Shown: positions 1 to 9,588 of the stretch, one piece after another
Layout: every line of letters starts with the position of its first letter
Numbering within the stretch: the first letter of the stretch is position 1
Assembly: GCF_037023745.1 (NCBI RefSeq)
Contig: NZ_CP146101.1
Coordinates: forward strand, 5,410,001-5,474,000
Direction: 5' to 3'
DNA length: 64,000 bases
DNA from: Streptomyces sp. SCSIO 30461
Lineage (GTDB): Bacteria; Actinomycetota; Actinomycetes; Streptomycetales; Streptomycetaceae
Translations under genes and position numbers: made by a program
The notes under the pieces: generated by a model
Databases searched by the model: none
The model's input: only the letters and a program-made list of their open reading frames with translations
Told to the model about the DNA's origin: nothing

Positions 1-434
1 GTCAGCAGGTCTGCGCCGTTGTGCTCTCCGGTGACGCCGAGCGCCTGGCAGAGGTTCCCCGGACCTCGGGCAAGCCGCGGACTCTCGATCCTCTCTCCTC
101 GTCGTACGCGTGCCAGGTCTTCCCCCTCGATGACCCTGCCTGCCCTGATCAGGACAGCCGAGGCGATACCGTCCGTCCCGGTGACGACGTTGGCGCACCA
201 GTGGAGGCCGTGGGACCGGTAGACGTACAGGTGTCCTGCGGGTCCGAACATGACGGCGTTACGGGGTGTCCGGCCGCGGTAGGCATGGGAAGCCGGGTCA
301 GCCGTTCCGGAGTACGCCTCGGTCTCCGTGATGGCGATGCTCACGGTTCCCTCAGGGGTCTCGCAGGTGAGGACGGTCCCGAGCAGTCTGGGGGCGACCT
401 CTTCGGCGGGATGGGCGAGGAGAGCCGCCTTCAT
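1..434 (-). CDS. mpg: DNA-3-methyladenine glycosylase (Mpg/AAG family), 3' end outside the window
   Basis: This is base-excision repair glycosylase that removes alkylated purines. About 144 residues are visible. The ATG at 434 gives [19 protein letters not shown], which matches the family's N-terminal region, followed by the catalytic block [18 protein letters not shown], then [19 protein letters not shown] and a GxGNLCxALG-type segment. The usual N-terminal arm before the first helix is short. The start ATGA overlaps the TGA of a decayed copy of the same gene just upstream, so translation could be coupled to it. The C-terminal third lies beyond base 1, so integrity cannot be judged. The family assignment comes from the motifs seen. 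Confidence 0.85.
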   Translation of the reverse strand, partial: MKAALLAHPAEEVAPRLLGTVLTCETPEGTVSIAITETEAYSGTADPASHAYRGRTPRNAVMFGPAGHLYVYRSHGLHWCANVVTGTDGIASAVLIRAGRVIEGEDLARVRRGERIESPRLARGPGNLCQALGVTGEHNGADLL

Positions 435-706
435 GTCGACCGCCTTGGCATGCCGTGGGTGAAGTGGCCGTGCGCCTGACCGGGCGGACCGGACGTCATC
501 GTGTTCCGGGCCGTGCGGCCCCAGTCGGCGTGCGAGGCCGGGTCGGCTTCACCGGCGTACGCCTCCGGCCCTGTCAACCGCAGCGTGGTCGGGCCGTCGT
601 CGGTCCGGCGTACCAGTGTGCGGCCGAGGGGATCGGGGGCGACATCGGTGACCGGGCGGCCGAGGAACCGCCGGGTCGTCGACGTGCGGTCAGGGGTGTC
701 GGGCAT
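431..706 (-). pseudogene. Decayed N-terminal copy of DNA-3-methyladenine glycosylase
   Basis: A 91-codon reading frame starts MPDTPDRT and runs through [19 protein letters not shown] and [18 protein letters not shown], which is the N-terminal half of an Mpg-type glycosylase. It then drifts: the conserved HAYRG, MFGP and YVYF stretches have become HADWG, MTSGP and AHGHF. It stops at 431, where the intact-looking glycosylase frame begins with an ATGA overlap. Both frames cover the same catalytic region, so this is a second, truncated copy and not the front of one frameshifted gene. It may have arisen by tandem duplication or by recombination between paralogues. A functional product is unlikely. 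Confidence 0.75.
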
Positions 707-795
707 GGCGCCCGAGGGTACCCGCCGGCTTCGCCCCGGGAACCGGTTACCGTCGTCGGGCGTATGTAGAGGTCAGGACCAAGGGAGGTAGGAGT

Positions 796-1578
796 ATGGG
801 CTTCAAGAAGCTGCTCGCGAGTCTGGGCGCCGGTGGGGCGTCCGTGGAGACCGAGCTGACGGAGGCGAACGTCGTCCCCGGCGGTGTGGTGCAGGGCGAG
901 GTGCGGATCCAGGGTGGTTCCGTCGACCAGCAGATCGAAGGGCTGTCCGTCGGTCTCCAGGCGCGCGTCGAGGTCGAGGGCGGCGACCAGGAGATGAAGC
1001 AGGACATCGAGTTCACCAAGCAGCGGCTCGGCGGTGCCTTCGAGCTGAAGGCCGGTGCGGTGCACGTGGTCCCGTTCGGACTCGAGATCCCCTGGGAGAC
1101 GCCGGTCACGACCATCGCCGGCCAGCAGCTGCGCGGGATGAACATCGGTGTGACCACGGAGCTGGAGATCGCGCGCGCCGTGGACTCCGGCGACCTGGAC
1201 CCGATCCATGTCCATCCGCTTCCGGCTCAGCAGGCGATCCTCGACGCGTTCATCCAGCTCGGCTTCCGCTTCAAGAGCGCGGACATGGAGCGCGGTCACA
1301 TCCGTGGGACGCGGCAGCGGCTCCCCTTCTACCAGGAGATCGAGTTCTTCCCGCCGTCCCAGTACCGGGGACTGAACCAGGTCGAGCTGACGTTCGTCGC
1401 GGACGGCCGGGAGATGGACGTGGTGCTGGAGATGGACAAGAAGCCGGGGCTGTTCAGCGAGGGCAGCGACTCCTTCCGTTCTTTCCAGGTGGACCTGCAC
1501 AACTTCCAGGGGACGGATTACGCCGCCTACCTGAACCAGTGGCTCGCCGATGTCGGCGGTCGGCGCAACTGGTTCTAG
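796..1578 (+). CDS. Spo0M-like sporulation-control protein
   Basis: The 260-residue protein starts [21 protein letters not shown] and matches the SpoOM family throughout, including the arrestin-like N-terminal beta domain ([14 protein letters not shown], residues 28-41; [12 protein letters not shown], about 93-104) and the C-terminal [18 protein letters not shown] segment. In Bacillus, Spo0M modulates entry to sporulation; its role in Streptomyces is not established, and a link to development is inference. A good ribosome site (GGGAGGTAGG) lies just upstream of ATG 796. It has no signal peptide or membrane segment, so it is probably cytoplasmic. It is followed after 55 bases by the PEBP-family gene on the same strand. 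Confidence 0.85.
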   Translation: MGFKKLLASLGAGGASVETELTEANVVPGGVVQGEVRIQGGSVDQQIEGLSVGLQARVEVEGGDQEMKQDIEFTKQRLGGAFELKAGAVHVVPFGLEIPWETPVTTIAGQQLRGMNIGVTTELEIARAVDSGDLDPIHVHPLPAQQAILDAFIQLGFRFKSADMERGHIRGTRQRLPFYQEIEFFPPSQYRGLNQVELTFVADGREMDVVLEMDKKPGLFSEGSDSFRSFQVDLHNFQGTDYAAYLNQWLADVGGRRNWF

Positions 1579-1633
1579 GCTCGGGTTCGGTAAGCGCAAA
1601 AACGCGCAGGAACGCCTATTCGGAGGTTCAGAC

Positions 1634-2170
1634 GTGACCGAGGCGAAAAGGGCCCCACTGCCTCATGACTTCCACCCGGCGGTGCCGTCGTTCACCGTGA
1701 CGAGTCCCGATGTCGAGCCAGGAGCCTTCCTCAAGGACGCCCAGGTCTACTCGGGTGGCAACACATCGCCCGCCCTGCGCTGGGAGGGCTTCCCCGCGGA
1801 GACGAAGAGTTTCGCGGTGACGTGCTTCGATCCGGACGCGCCGACGGGCAGCGGGTTCTGGCACTGGGTGTTGTTCGACATCCCGTCGTCGGTGACCGGG
1901 CTTCCCGAGGGCGCGGGCAGCGGAGACTTCGACGGCCTGCCGGCCGGCGCGGTCCATGTCCGCAACGACTACGGGTCGAAGGACTTCGGCGGGGCCGCGC
2001 CGCCGCCCGGGGACGGACCGCATCGCTATGTGTTCACGGTGTACGCCGTGGACCAGGAGAAGCTGGGTCCTGGTGACGATGCGTCTCCGGCGGTGGTGGG
2101 CTTCAATCTGCGCTTCCATACGTTGGGGCGTGCCCAGCTCATCGGTGAGTACGAGGCCAAGGGCGAGTAG
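1634..2170 (+). CDS. YbhB/YbcL-type PEBP family protein
   Basis: The protein has 178 residues from GTG 1634. This start is chosen because CGGAGG at 1621-1626 is well spaced and because the longer frame from 1550 would overlap the spo0M-like gene. Family hallmarks are [33 protein letters not shown] and [11 protein letters not shown], which form the anion-binding pocket of phosphatidylethanolamine-binding proteins. The bacterial members have no settled function. There is no signal peptide, so it is probably cytosolic. It may be cotranscribed with the upstream Spo0M-like gene and ends before a clear hairpin terminator. Confidence 0.9.
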   Translation: MTEAKRAPLPHDFHPAVPSFTVTSPDVEPGAFLKDAQVYSGGNTSPALRWEGFPAETKSFAVTCFDPDAPTGSGFWHWVLFDIPSSVTGLPEGAGSGDFDGLPAGAVHVRNDYGSKDFGGAAPPPGDGPHRYVFTVYAVDQEKLGPGDDASPAVVGFNLRFHTLGRAQLIGEYEAKGE

Positions 2171-2204
2171 CCCGAGCCGGTATCTCAGGCTTCGCCTGCT
2201 GTTT

Positions 2205-2246
2205 GCCCGCTCCTGGTCTTGGAAGAGATCAGGAGCGGGCATCTTT
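2205..2246 (+). terminator. Hairpin terminator after the PEBP gene
   Basis: An 11-bp perfect stem (2205-2215 with 2230-2240) has a 14-base loop and is followed by ATCTTTCGTT. It lies 34 bases after the PEBP stop codon. Confidence 0.8.
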
Positions 2247-2352
2247 CGTTGTACGCGGATATTGCGTTGTCCATCGCGGCGTGCCCGGCCAGAGTTGATC
2301 CCAGCCCAGAGCCCGCCGGAAGGGCCGGGCCGGCACACGGGAGGTGGGGCCA

Positions 2353-2886
2353 ATGCGGGACACGCTGGTACTGAACGCGAGCTTCGAGCCACTGTCGACG
2401 GTGACGCTGAACCGTGCGGTGGTGCTGGTGCTGCAGGACAAGGCCGTCGTCGAGCAGGCCCACCCCGCGCTCCGAGTGCGTGCCGCGGCGGTGGAGCTAC
2501 CCGTGCCGCGGGTGATCAGGCTGTGCAGATACGTACGGGTGCCGTTCCGAAGACAGGCGCCGTGGTCGCGGAGGGGTGTGCTGGTCAGGGACCAGCACCG
2601 GTGTGCGTACTGCGGTAGACGGGCCACGACGGTGGACCACGTGGTGCCGCGTTCCCGGGGTGGCTCGGACAGCTGGCTGAACACGGTGGCGTCCTGTGCC
2701 GAGGACAACCACCGCAAGGCGGACCGTACGCCCGAGCAGGCGGGCATGCCGTTGCTGCATCAGCCTTTCGTGCCGACTCCGGCGGACGCGATGCTGCTGA
2801 CTCTGCGGGCTGGTGAGCGCTCGGAGCTGCCGGAGTGGCTGACTCAGCACGGGGCACAGCCGGGCGTCCGATCCGCCGCGGCATAG
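2353..2886 (+). CDS. HNH endonuclease family protein
   Basis: The protein has 177 residues from ATG 2353. A GTG nine bases earlier sits too close to the GGGAGG site at 2338-2343. The N-terminus MRDTLVLNASFEPLSTVTL is typical of a conserved actinobacterial HNH family. The nuclease core is HRCAYCGRRATTVDHVVPRSRGG followed by NTVASCAEDNHRKAD: zinc cysteines CAYC and the C-x5-H region, and the HNH residues in DHVVPRS, the Asn of WLNTV and the His of DNHRKAD. It is presumably a metal-dependent DNA nuclease; its biological target is unknown. Convergent with the TauE-type gene. Confidence 0.88.
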   Translation: MRDTLVLNASFEPLSTVTLNRAVVLVLQDKAVVEQAHPALRVRAAAVELPVPRVIRLCRYVRVPFRRQAPWSRRGVLVRDQHRCAYCGRRATTVDHVVPRSRGGSDSWLNTVASCAEDNHRKADRTPEQAGMPLLHQPFVPTPADAMLLTLRAGERSELPEWLTQHGAQPGVRSAAA

Positions 2887-2910
2887 GAACGTCACGCAAC
2901 GATGCCGGTG

Positions 2911-2944
2911 CGTAAGCCCGCCTTCTCGTGGAGGCGGGCTTACG
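2911..2944. terminator. Bidirectional hairpin between convergent HNH and TauE genes
   Basis: A 13-bp perfect stem (2911-2923 with 2932-2944) around an 8-base loop lies between two convergent stop codons. Confidence 0.8.
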
Positions 2945-2965
2945 CGTGTCGGCGGCCGTGCGTAG

Positions 2966-3742
2966 TCAGCGCAGCAGCAGTTGGACGATGGCGGCTGTGC
3001 CGACGATGACGATCACGGTCCGCAGCATCACGGGCGAGAGCTTCCGGCCGACCTTGGCACCGATCTGGCCGCCGATGGTGGAGCCGATGGCGATCAGCAG
3101 GACGGCGGTCCAGTCGATGTCGGCGGCGAACACGAAGAACATTGCCGCAACGCTGTTGACGACCGCGGCGAGGGCGTTCTTCACGGCGTTGAGGCGTTGG
3201 AGGGTGTCGTCCAGCAGGATGCCCAGCAGGGAAAGGTAGATGACCCCCTGGGCGGCCGTGAAGTAGCCGCCGTAGACGCTGGCGAGCATCAGGGCGACGA
3301 AGAGGAGCGGGCCTCCGTCGGGGTGCGGCTGAGCGGTGGTGTCCCGTTCCCTGCGGCGCTGGACGGCCGCGGAGATCCGGGGCTGGAGGATCACCAGGAC
3401 GAGGGCGAGCGCGACCAGGGCGGGGACGATGGTCTCGAAGGCGGTGGACGGCAACAGGAGCAGGAGCATCGCCCCGCCGAGCCCGCCGATGAGTGAGGCG
3501 AGTCCGAGGCGCAGGACGCGGCGGCGCTGCCCGGTGAGTTCCTCGCGGTAGCCGATGGCTCCGCTGATCGATCCCGGTATCAGTCCGATGGCGTTCGAGA
3601 CGGTGGCGGTGACAGGAGGCAGTCCGGCGGCGAGAAGGACCGGGAACGTGATGAGCGTTCCCGAGCCGACGATGGTATTGATCGTGCCTGCTGCCGTACC
3701 GGCGGCGAAGACCGCGAGTACTTCCCAGATGGACAAGGCCAT
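2966..3742 (-). CDS. TauE/SafE family sulfite/organosulfonate exporter
   Basis: The 258-residue protein is almost wholly hydrophobic, with about eight predicted membrane spans. It has the TauE/SafE features near the N-terminus (AAGTAAGTINTIVGSGTLI, residues about 14-32, and FPVLLAAGLPPVTATVSNAIGL) and the repeated second half (VYGGYFTAAQGVIYL, then NAVKNALAAVVN). The family exports sulfite, sulfoacetate or similar small sulfur or carbon acids; the substrate here cannot be told from sequence. It lies 79 bases downstream of the SPFH gene on the same strand and could be read from it. Confidence 0.85.
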   Translation of the reverse strand: MALSIWEVLAVFAAGTAAGTINTIVGSGTLITFPVLLAAGLPPVTATVSNAIGLIPGSISGAIGYREELTGQRRRVLRLGLASLIGGLGGAMLLLLLPSTAFETIVPALVALALVLVILQPRISAAVQRRRERDTTAQPHPDGGPLLFVALMLASVYGGYFTAAQGVIYLSLLGILLDDTLQRLNAVKNALAAVVNSVAAMFFVFAADIDWTAVLLIAIGSTIGGQIGAKVGRKLSPVMLRTVIVIVGTAAIVQLLLR

Positions 3743-3821
3743 CTCCTCACATGATCAGGTGTCGCCTCCCCGCCATGAAGGTCGAGGGGCCGCACCGATC
3801 ATGCCCGACCGCCTGTGCGCG

Positions 3822-4790
3822 TCAGTCGATCGGGGGCTGCTCGCGTCGCTCCGTGCCGCTCTGCGGCGGAATGTTGCCGCCGTTGCCGTTTCCGCTGTTG
3901 TGGTTTCCGGTGAGCGGGCCGCCGAAGCTGCCGATGGCGCCGGAGAGGCCCTTGAGCGCGTCGCCGATCTCGCTGGGCACGATCCAGAGCTTGTTGGCGT
4001 CGCCTTCGGCGATCTTCGGCAGCATCTGGAGGTACTGGTACGAGAGCAGCTTCTGGTCGGGGTCACCGGCGTGGATGGACTCGAAGACGGTGCGGATCGC
4101 CTGGGCCTCGCCCTCGGCGCGCAGGGCGGCTGCTTTGGCCTCACCTTCGGCGCGCAGGATCGCGGACTGCTTCTCACCCTCGGCGGTGAGGATCTGCGAC
4201 TGGCGGATGCCTTCCGCGGTGAGGATCGCGGCGCGCTTGTCACGGTCGGCGCGCATCTGCTTCTCCATCGAGTCCTGGATGGAGGTGGGTGGTTCGATGG
4301 CCTTGAGCTCGACCCGGTTGACGCGGATGCCCCACTTGCCGGTGGCCTCGTCGAGGACGCCGCGCAGGGCCGCGTTGATCTCCTCTCGGGAGGTCAGGGT
4401 CCGCTCCAGGTCCATGCCGCCGATGATGTTGCGCAGCGTGGTCACGGTGAGCTGCTCGATCGCCTGGATGTAGCTGGCGACTTCGTAGGTCGCCGCCCTG
4501 GCGTCCGTCACCTGGTAGTAGATGACGGTGTCGATATTGACGACGAGGTTGTCCTGGGTGATCACCGGCTGGGGCGGGAAGGGGACGACCTGTTCACGGA
4601 GGTCGATCCGGTTGCGGATCGAGTCGATGAACGGCACCACGATGTTCAGTCCCGCGTTGAGCGTACGGGTGTAGCGGCCGAAGCGTTCGACGATGGCGGC
4701 ACTGGCCTGCGGGATGACCTGGATCGTCTTGATCAAGGCGATGAAGACAAGCACCACCAGAATGACCAGGACGATGATGATCGATGGCAT
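3822..4790 (-). CDS. SPFH/Band 7 (stomatin-like) membrane protein
   Basis: The protein has 322 residues. An N-terminal membrane anchor (residues 3-22) is followed by an SPFH domain (about 25-185; VERFGRYTRTLNAGLNIVVPF, ITQDNLVVNIDTVIYYQVTD) and a charged heptad-like helix with repeated AEGE units (about 195-250). The tail is low-complexity Gly/Asn/Gln-rich. Stomatin-type proteins organise membrane microdomains and often govern a membrane protease. The NfeD gene lies 102 bases upstream on the same strand, which is the classic stomatin-NfeD pairing and supports the assignment. Confidence 0.9.
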   Translation of the reverse strand: MPSIIIVLVILVVLVFIALIKTIQVIPQASAAIVERFGRYTRTLNAGLNIVVPFIDSIRNRIDLREQVVPFPPQPVITQDNLVVNIDTVIYYQVTDARAATYEVASYIQAIEQLTVTTLRNIIGGMDLERTLTSREEINAALRGVLDEATGKWGIRVNRVELKAIEPPTSIQDSMEKQMRADRDKRAAILTAEGIRQSQILTAEGEKQSAILRAEGEAKAAALRAEGEAQAIRTVFESIHAGDPDQKLLSYQYLQMLPKIAEGDANKLWIVPSEIGDALKGLSGAIGSFGGPLTGNHNSGNGNGGNIPPQSGTERREQPPID

Positions 4791-4892
4791 CGTGCTCCCC
4801 GTGCCCTTCGCTGCCGGATGATTCTGATGATCGAGTTTCCCAGACCGCGGGGGGTGATGGGACCCGTTCCGTCACTTGACGCTGACGTGTGG

Positions 4893-5321
4893 TCAGATGA
4901 CCACGGCGGTGGCACCGTCGATCTCGACCACGTCGACCTGCTCGCCGGGTTCGAAGGCACGCCCCGTGTCGAGGGAACGTGCCGACCAGATCTCCCCCGC
5001 GAGCTTGATGCGCCCGCCGTCGCCGTCCACCCGTTCCAGGACGACGGCCTGACGACCTTTCAAGGCATCGATGCCGGTGGCCAGTTGGGGCCGCTGTGAG
5101 CCGTGGCGGGCCGCGATGGGGCGGACGACCGCGATGAGCGCGACCGACACCGCGGCGAACACGCACACTTGGGCGACCACGCCGAAGCCGAGTACCGCGG
5201 TGACGGCTCCCGCGACGGCTCCGGCGGAGAGCATGCCGAATTCGGGCATGGCGGTGAGCACGAGTGGGATGCCGAGTCCCACCGCGGCGATGAGCCACCA
5301 CACCCATGCGTCGATGTCCAC
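4893..5321 (-). CDS. NfeD-family membrane protein (short form)
   Basis: The protein has 142 residues from GTG 5321, which gives MDIDAWVWWLIAAVGLGIPLV, the usual family start. A longer frame from GTG 5405 would overlap the upstream ABC gene by GTGA and could be translationally coupled, but its added 28 residues look unlike the family. There are three or four membrane spans (residues about 5-75) and a C-terminal OB-fold region (GRQAVVLERVDGDGGRIKLAG, EPGEQVDVVEIDGATAVV). The short NfeD form lacks the ClpP-like protease domain and works with stomatin-type proteins; the SPFH gene directly follows. Confidence 0.85.
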   Translation of the reverse strand: MDIDAWVWWLIAAVGLGIPLVLTAMPEFGMLSAGAVAGAVTAVLGFGVVAQVCVFAAVSVALIAVVRPIAARHGSQRPQLATGIDALKGRQAVVLERVDGDGGRIKLAGEIWSARSLDTGRAFEPGEQVDVVEIDGATAVVI

Positions 5322-5401
5322 ACAGGCATGGTAGGTCGACTGCGGCCCCGCCGACAGGGCGCGCGGGCCCGACTGTTGGGGCTCGGTCCGGGGTCTGCGG
5401 G

Positions 5402-6196
<795 letters not shown>

Positions 6197-6329
6197 GAGC
6201 GCGTTGTCTCCCCATGCAATCGTCGAGAGGTCCCGGGAGTCCGGTGTGCCCGCGGGCGAGGCTCCCAGGGAAAACCTACGCCACCAGCCGGGTCCCCCGA
6301 CGGCCCGGTCCGATACCTAGGCTGGGTCC

Positions 6330-7127
6330 ATGCTTTCGGAACCACGCTCAGGACGACTGGCCGCATGGGGAAATGCCCTGTTGGCCGGTTTTGTATCACC
6401 CGATGACGCGGTGCACGCGATCGTCGGGGACGACGCGGTGCACCGTGTGGAGGGGCTGCCGGACGAGCCGGGGCCGGTCGGACTCAGCCTGGCGCTGGGA
6501 CGGCTGCGCGGCCTCGGTGTGACGGGCTTCCGGGTCGCGCTGCCCGCACCGGGGCATCCGCTGGGACTCAGCGGCCCCCCCGCGTTCAACGCGCGGGCCC
6601 TTGAGGCGGAAGAGGCTGTCGTCGGCCATGGGGCGGCGTACGGGATCGTACCGGACGTGCACGAGGTGGGGCCCGCCGGAGACACCCATGTGCGGGTGGT
6701 CTGGCACTGTCTTCAGGTACGTGATGCCCCGCCCGCTGACGTTCCGTCGCTGGGCGAGGCCGAACGCGAGCTGGCGGAGGCGATGCGGGAGGCGACGGCG
6801 GTGCTGTCGCGCCTGGACGTCGCGGGGTCCGGCCCGGTGGCCGATGCGGCGCTGGACGCCTACCGGGCGCGGGCCGAGGCGGGTGCGGGGCGGGATGTGC
6901 TGGCGCCCGGGTATCCGCCCCGCGCGGTACGGGTGCTCGAGCTGGCGCAGCGGGTCGAGCTGCTGGTCTCGCTGGCGTACGAGAACGGGCACGGCGGTGC
7001 CGTGAGCGCTTCGGAGATGGCGGCGCGCGGCGAGGCATTGCGGCCGGTGGAACGGGTGGCGCGGCGCGCGCAGGTCGCGGCGTACAACGCCTACGTGGAG
7101 GAGTCGGAGCGTCGCGGGGAGGCGTGA
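6330..7127 (+). CDS. Conserved hypothetical protein
   Basis: The 265-residue protein starts MLSEPRSGRLAAWGNALLAGF. I do not recognise a characterised family. It has no signal peptide or membrane span. The N-terminal half is alpha/beta-like with a GLPDEPGPVGLSLALGRLRGLG stretch, and the C-terminal third (about 140-265) is strongly helical, Ala/Glu/Arg-rich. I recall similar proteins as conserved hypotheticals at this place in other Streptomyces. It diverges from the lone ABC ATPase and is followed by a hairpin and the convergent chaplin gene. Confidence 0.7.
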   Translation: MLSEPRSGRLAAWGNALLAGFVSPDDAVHAIVGDDAVHRVEGLPDEPGPVGLSLALGRLRGLGVTGFRVALPAPGHPLGLSGPPAFNARALEAEEAVVGHGAAYGIVPDVHEVGPAGDTHVRVVWHCLQVRDAPPADVPSLGEAERELAEAMREATAVLSRLDVAGSGPVADAALDAYRARAEAGAGRDVLAPGYPPRAVRVLELAQRVELLVSLAYENGHGGAVSASEMAARGEALRPVERVARRAQVAAYNAYVEESERRGEA

Positions 7128-7142
7128 GTGCCCCGACGGCGG

Positions 7143-7183
7143 ACGAGTCGACCCGGGCCGCGCGGCGGCGCGGGTCGACTCGT
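7143..7183. terminator. Hairpin between the hypothetical gene and the convergent chaplin gene
   Basis: A 13-bp perfect stem (7143-7155 with 7171-7183) has a 15-base GC-rich loop and lies between convergent stop codons. Confidence 0.75.
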
Positions 7184-7210
7184 GGCTCAGTTGCGGCTCG
7201 CGGCGTCTGG

Positions 7211-7453
7211 TCAGCCGTTGACGCCTACGTTGCCGAAGGCCGGGTTGAGCGCACCGATGACATTGACGGTGTTGCCGACGACGTTGACCGGGACGTGGAC
7301 CGGGACCTGGACCAGGTTGCCGGAGCCGACGCCCGGGGAGTTGACCGCGCGGCCGTCCGCATGCGCGCTGGTCGCGGACGCGGCACCAGCGCCGGCGGCG
7401 AGCAGTCCACCGGCGACCATGGTGACAACGGCGGCCTTCTTCAGGTTCTTCAC
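7211..7453 (-). CDS. chpE: Short chaplin, ChpE type
   Basis: The 80-residue secreted protein starts at GTG 7453 behind a strong GGAGGAAG site. The upstream frame extension has no family resemblance. The signal peptide is MKNLKKAAVVTMVAGGLLAA..ASA. The mature part is a single chaplin domain: SPGVGSGNLVQVPVHVPVNV, then GNTVNVIGALNPAFGNVGVN. The two cysteines found in most chaplins are absent (VVGN and NVGV instead), as in ChpE. Chaplins are amyloid-forming surfactant proteins that let aerial hyphae break surface tension. It sits just downstream of a two-component pair transcribed in the same direction. Confidence 0.93.
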   Translation of the reverse strand: MKNLKKAAVVTMVAGGLLAAGAGAASATSAHADGRAVNSPGVGSGNLVQVPVHVPVNVVGNTVNVIGALNPAFGNVGVNG

Positions 7454-7625
7454 TTCTGCTTCCTCCTGGTCATGGGCTGCGACGTTCAGCGCAGCACGCA
7501 CTGGAGAACGCCGACCGAACGCTTTCGGATACGCCATATGGGCGACATACACACGACGGTATGAATCTCGGACCGGTCAGCAACCGTCACCGGAAGCGGC
7601 TCCATGACCTGCCGAAACGTTCTGA

Positions 7626-8270
7626 TCAGCTGCTGAGTCCATGGCGTACGGCCCAGAGCGCCGCCTGTGTACGGTCTGCCAGATCCAGCTTCATCAGAAT
7701 GTTCGACACATGGGTCTTCACCGTCTTCTCCGAGAGGACCAGCGCGCGTGCTATCTCGCGGTTGGAGCGACCGTCGGCGATCAGCGCGAGCACCTCGCGC
7801 TCCCGCTCGGTGAGCGAGGTGCCCCTCCCCTGCCCCGTGCCTGGCTCGTCCTCCGAGAGCAGCACGTCGGCCACCTCGGGCTGGAGCAGTACATGCCCCG
7901 CGTACACGGAGCGGACGGCACCGGCCAGGGCATCCGGATCGATGTCCTTGTACACATAGCCGGAGGCACCCGCGCGAAGCGCCGGGATCACGGTGCGCCG
8001 CTCCATGAAGCTCGTGACCACCAGCACCTTCACCGGGTTGTCCAGGGCGCGCAGCCGGCGCAGGGCCTCGATCCCGTCCATGCCCGGCATCTTCACGTCC
8101 ATCAGCACGACGTCAGGGCACAGTTCCTGGGCCTGCTCCACACCCTCGGCGCCGTCGGCGGCCTCCCCCACCACCTCGATGTCGTCCTGCACCTCGAGGA
8201 AGGTGCGCAGACCCCGGCGGACGACCTGGTGATCGTCCACGAGCAGCACGCGGATTCCCTTGTCACCCAC
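7626..8270 (-). CDS. NarL/LuxR-family response regulator
   Basis: The 214-residue protein starts at GTG 8270, overlapping the kinase stop by 8 bases. The receiver domain is residues 6-120, with acidic VDDH (11-14), phospho-acceptor Asp58 in LMDVKMPGMDG and the conserved Lys in YKDID. The LuxR-type HTH is about 150-195 (LTEREREVLALIADGRSNRE, then SEKTVKTHVSNIL). It is partner to the adjoining histidine kinase. The chaplin gene 172 bases downstream might be a target, but that is only inference from position. Confidence 0.93.
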   Translation of the reverse strand: MGDKGIRVLLVDDHQVVRRGLRTFLEVQDDIEVVGEAADGAEGVEQAQELCPDVVLMDVKMPGMDGIEALRRLRALDNPVKVLVVTSFMERRTVIPALRAGASGYVYKDIDPDALAGAVRSVYAGHVLLQPEVADVLLSEDEPGTGQGRGTSLTEREREVLALIADGRSNREIARALVLSEKTVKTHVSNILMKLDLADRTQAALWAVRHGLSS

Positions 8271-9420
8271 CGGGGACCTCCATCTCGATCGCGGTGCCCT
8301 CTCCGGGCGCCGATTCCACCGTGAGTGTGCCGCCGACGCCACCGGCCCGGTCGCGCATCGAGACCAGACCGAGGTGCCGCCCCGCCCTGCGCACCGACGC
8401 CGGCTCGAAGCCGCTGCCGTCGTCCGTGACGCTGAGCACCGCCCCCTGCCCCTTGCGGCACAGGCTGACCGCGACCCGCTCAGCGCCCGAGTGGCGCAGC
8501 GCGTTGTGCAGGGCTTCCTGCGCGACCCGCAGGAGGGCCTCCTCCTGGGACGCGGGCAGGGCGCGCACTCCCTGTGCCTCGAAGGTGACGCGGGCGGTGT
8601 GGGCGCGGTCGAGCACCTGGATCTGTGTACGGAGAGTATTGACGAGCCCGTCCTCGTCCAGTGCCGCGGGGCGCAGCTCGACCACCGCCGCCCGCAGCTC
8701 GTCGGCGGCCTCGGCGGCGAGCCCCGCCACCTGCTGGAGCTCGCCCTTGGCCCGGAGCGGGTCGCGGTCCACCAGTGCGGCCGCTGCCTGGGCGGTCAGC
8801 CGTAGCGAAAAGAGCTTCTGGCTCACCGCGTCGTGCAGCTCATGGGCCAGTCTGGAGCGCTCCTCGGCGATGGTGAGCTCGCGGCTGCGCTCGTAGAGGC
8901 GGGCGTTGGTGAGAGCGATCGCCGCGTGTTGGGCCAGGATCGCGAGCAGTTCCTCGTCCTCCTCGGTGAACCCGCAGGTCTCCCCTCTCCTGCCGGGAGG
9001 CTTGGGACATCTCTTGTTGGCGAGGAAGAGCGCGCCGATCGTCTCGTCGCCGTCCTTGACGGGCAGGCCCAGAAAGTCGGACATGTCGGGGTGGGCCGAC
9101 GGCCAGCCCTCGAAGCGGGGGTCCAAGCGCACGTCCGCGAGCCGCTCGGGTTTCGCGTCCCTGAGCATTGCGGCGAGGATCCCGTGCTGGCGCGGAAGCG
9201 GTCCGATCGCCCGCCACTGCTCGTCGCTCACGCCATCGACGACGAACTGGGCGAAGCCGCCGTGGTCGTCGGGCACGCCCAGTGCCGCGTACTCCGCGTC
9301 GAGCAGCTCACGCGCCGAGGCGACGATCGTCTTGAGGACGTCGCGCACCTCGAGGTGCCTGCTCATCTCAAGGAGGGCGGTGCTCACGGCGGCGAGGCCG
9401 GAGCGCGGTCGATGGCTCAT
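8263..9420 (-). CDS. GAF-domain sensor histidine kinase (HisKA_3 type)
   Basis: The protein has 385 residues from ATG 9420; the frame runs further upstream but without family character. A GAF domain occupies about 25-170. The dimerisation helix carries AHELHDAVSQKLF, with His196 the likely phosphorylation site. The HATPase domain includes EALHNALRHSGA (N box) and DDGSGF (G1 box). There are no membrane spans, so it should sense a cytoplasmic signal through GAF. The GAF arrangement resembles DevS-like actinobacterial kinases; cofactor binding cannot be judged. It overlaps the response regulator gene, so the two are cotranscribed. Confidence 0.92.
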   Translation of the reverse strand: MSHRPRSGLAAVSTALLEMSRHLEVRDVLKTIVASARELLDAEYAALGVPDDHGGFAQFVVDGVSDEQWRAIGPLPRQHGILAAMLRDAKPERLADVRLDPRFEGWPSAHPDMSDFLGLPVKDGDETIGALFLANKRCPKPPGRRGETCGFTEEDEELLAILAQHAAIALTNARLYERSRELTIAEERSRLAHELHDAVSQKLFSLRLTAQAAAALVDRDPLRAKGELQQVAGLAAEAADELRAAVVELRPAALDEDGLVNTLRTQIQVLDRAHTARVTFEAQGVRALPASQEEALLRVAQEALHNALRHSGAERVAVSLCRKGQGAVLSVTDDGSGFEPASVRRAGRHLGLVSMRDRAGGVGGTLTVESAPGEGTAIEMEVPGG

Positions 9421-9588
9421 GCGATCACGGTACCGGTGTGCGGTCACCGTGCGTATCGGGCTGCGGACGGCCGTTGTCTGGGCCCCGGGACTTAGGCCGA
9501 AGTACCCGTACGGCCGGGCCTCGGGGACGACGCGGACGGCCGGGCCGCGGAGCCACTCTGAGGGCAACCGAACAGAGGGGATGGAGCC

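Noticed and set aside
431..706. A single frameshifted glycosylase gene covering 1-706
   Set aside because: Both frames contain the same EAYxGxADPASHA block, so they are two copies and not two parts of one gene.
3555..5099. 514-codon plus-strand frame opposite the SPFH and NfeD genes
   Set aside because: It is antisense to two clear genes, and its Asp/Gly/Val-rich sequence is typical of reverse-strand shadows at high GC.
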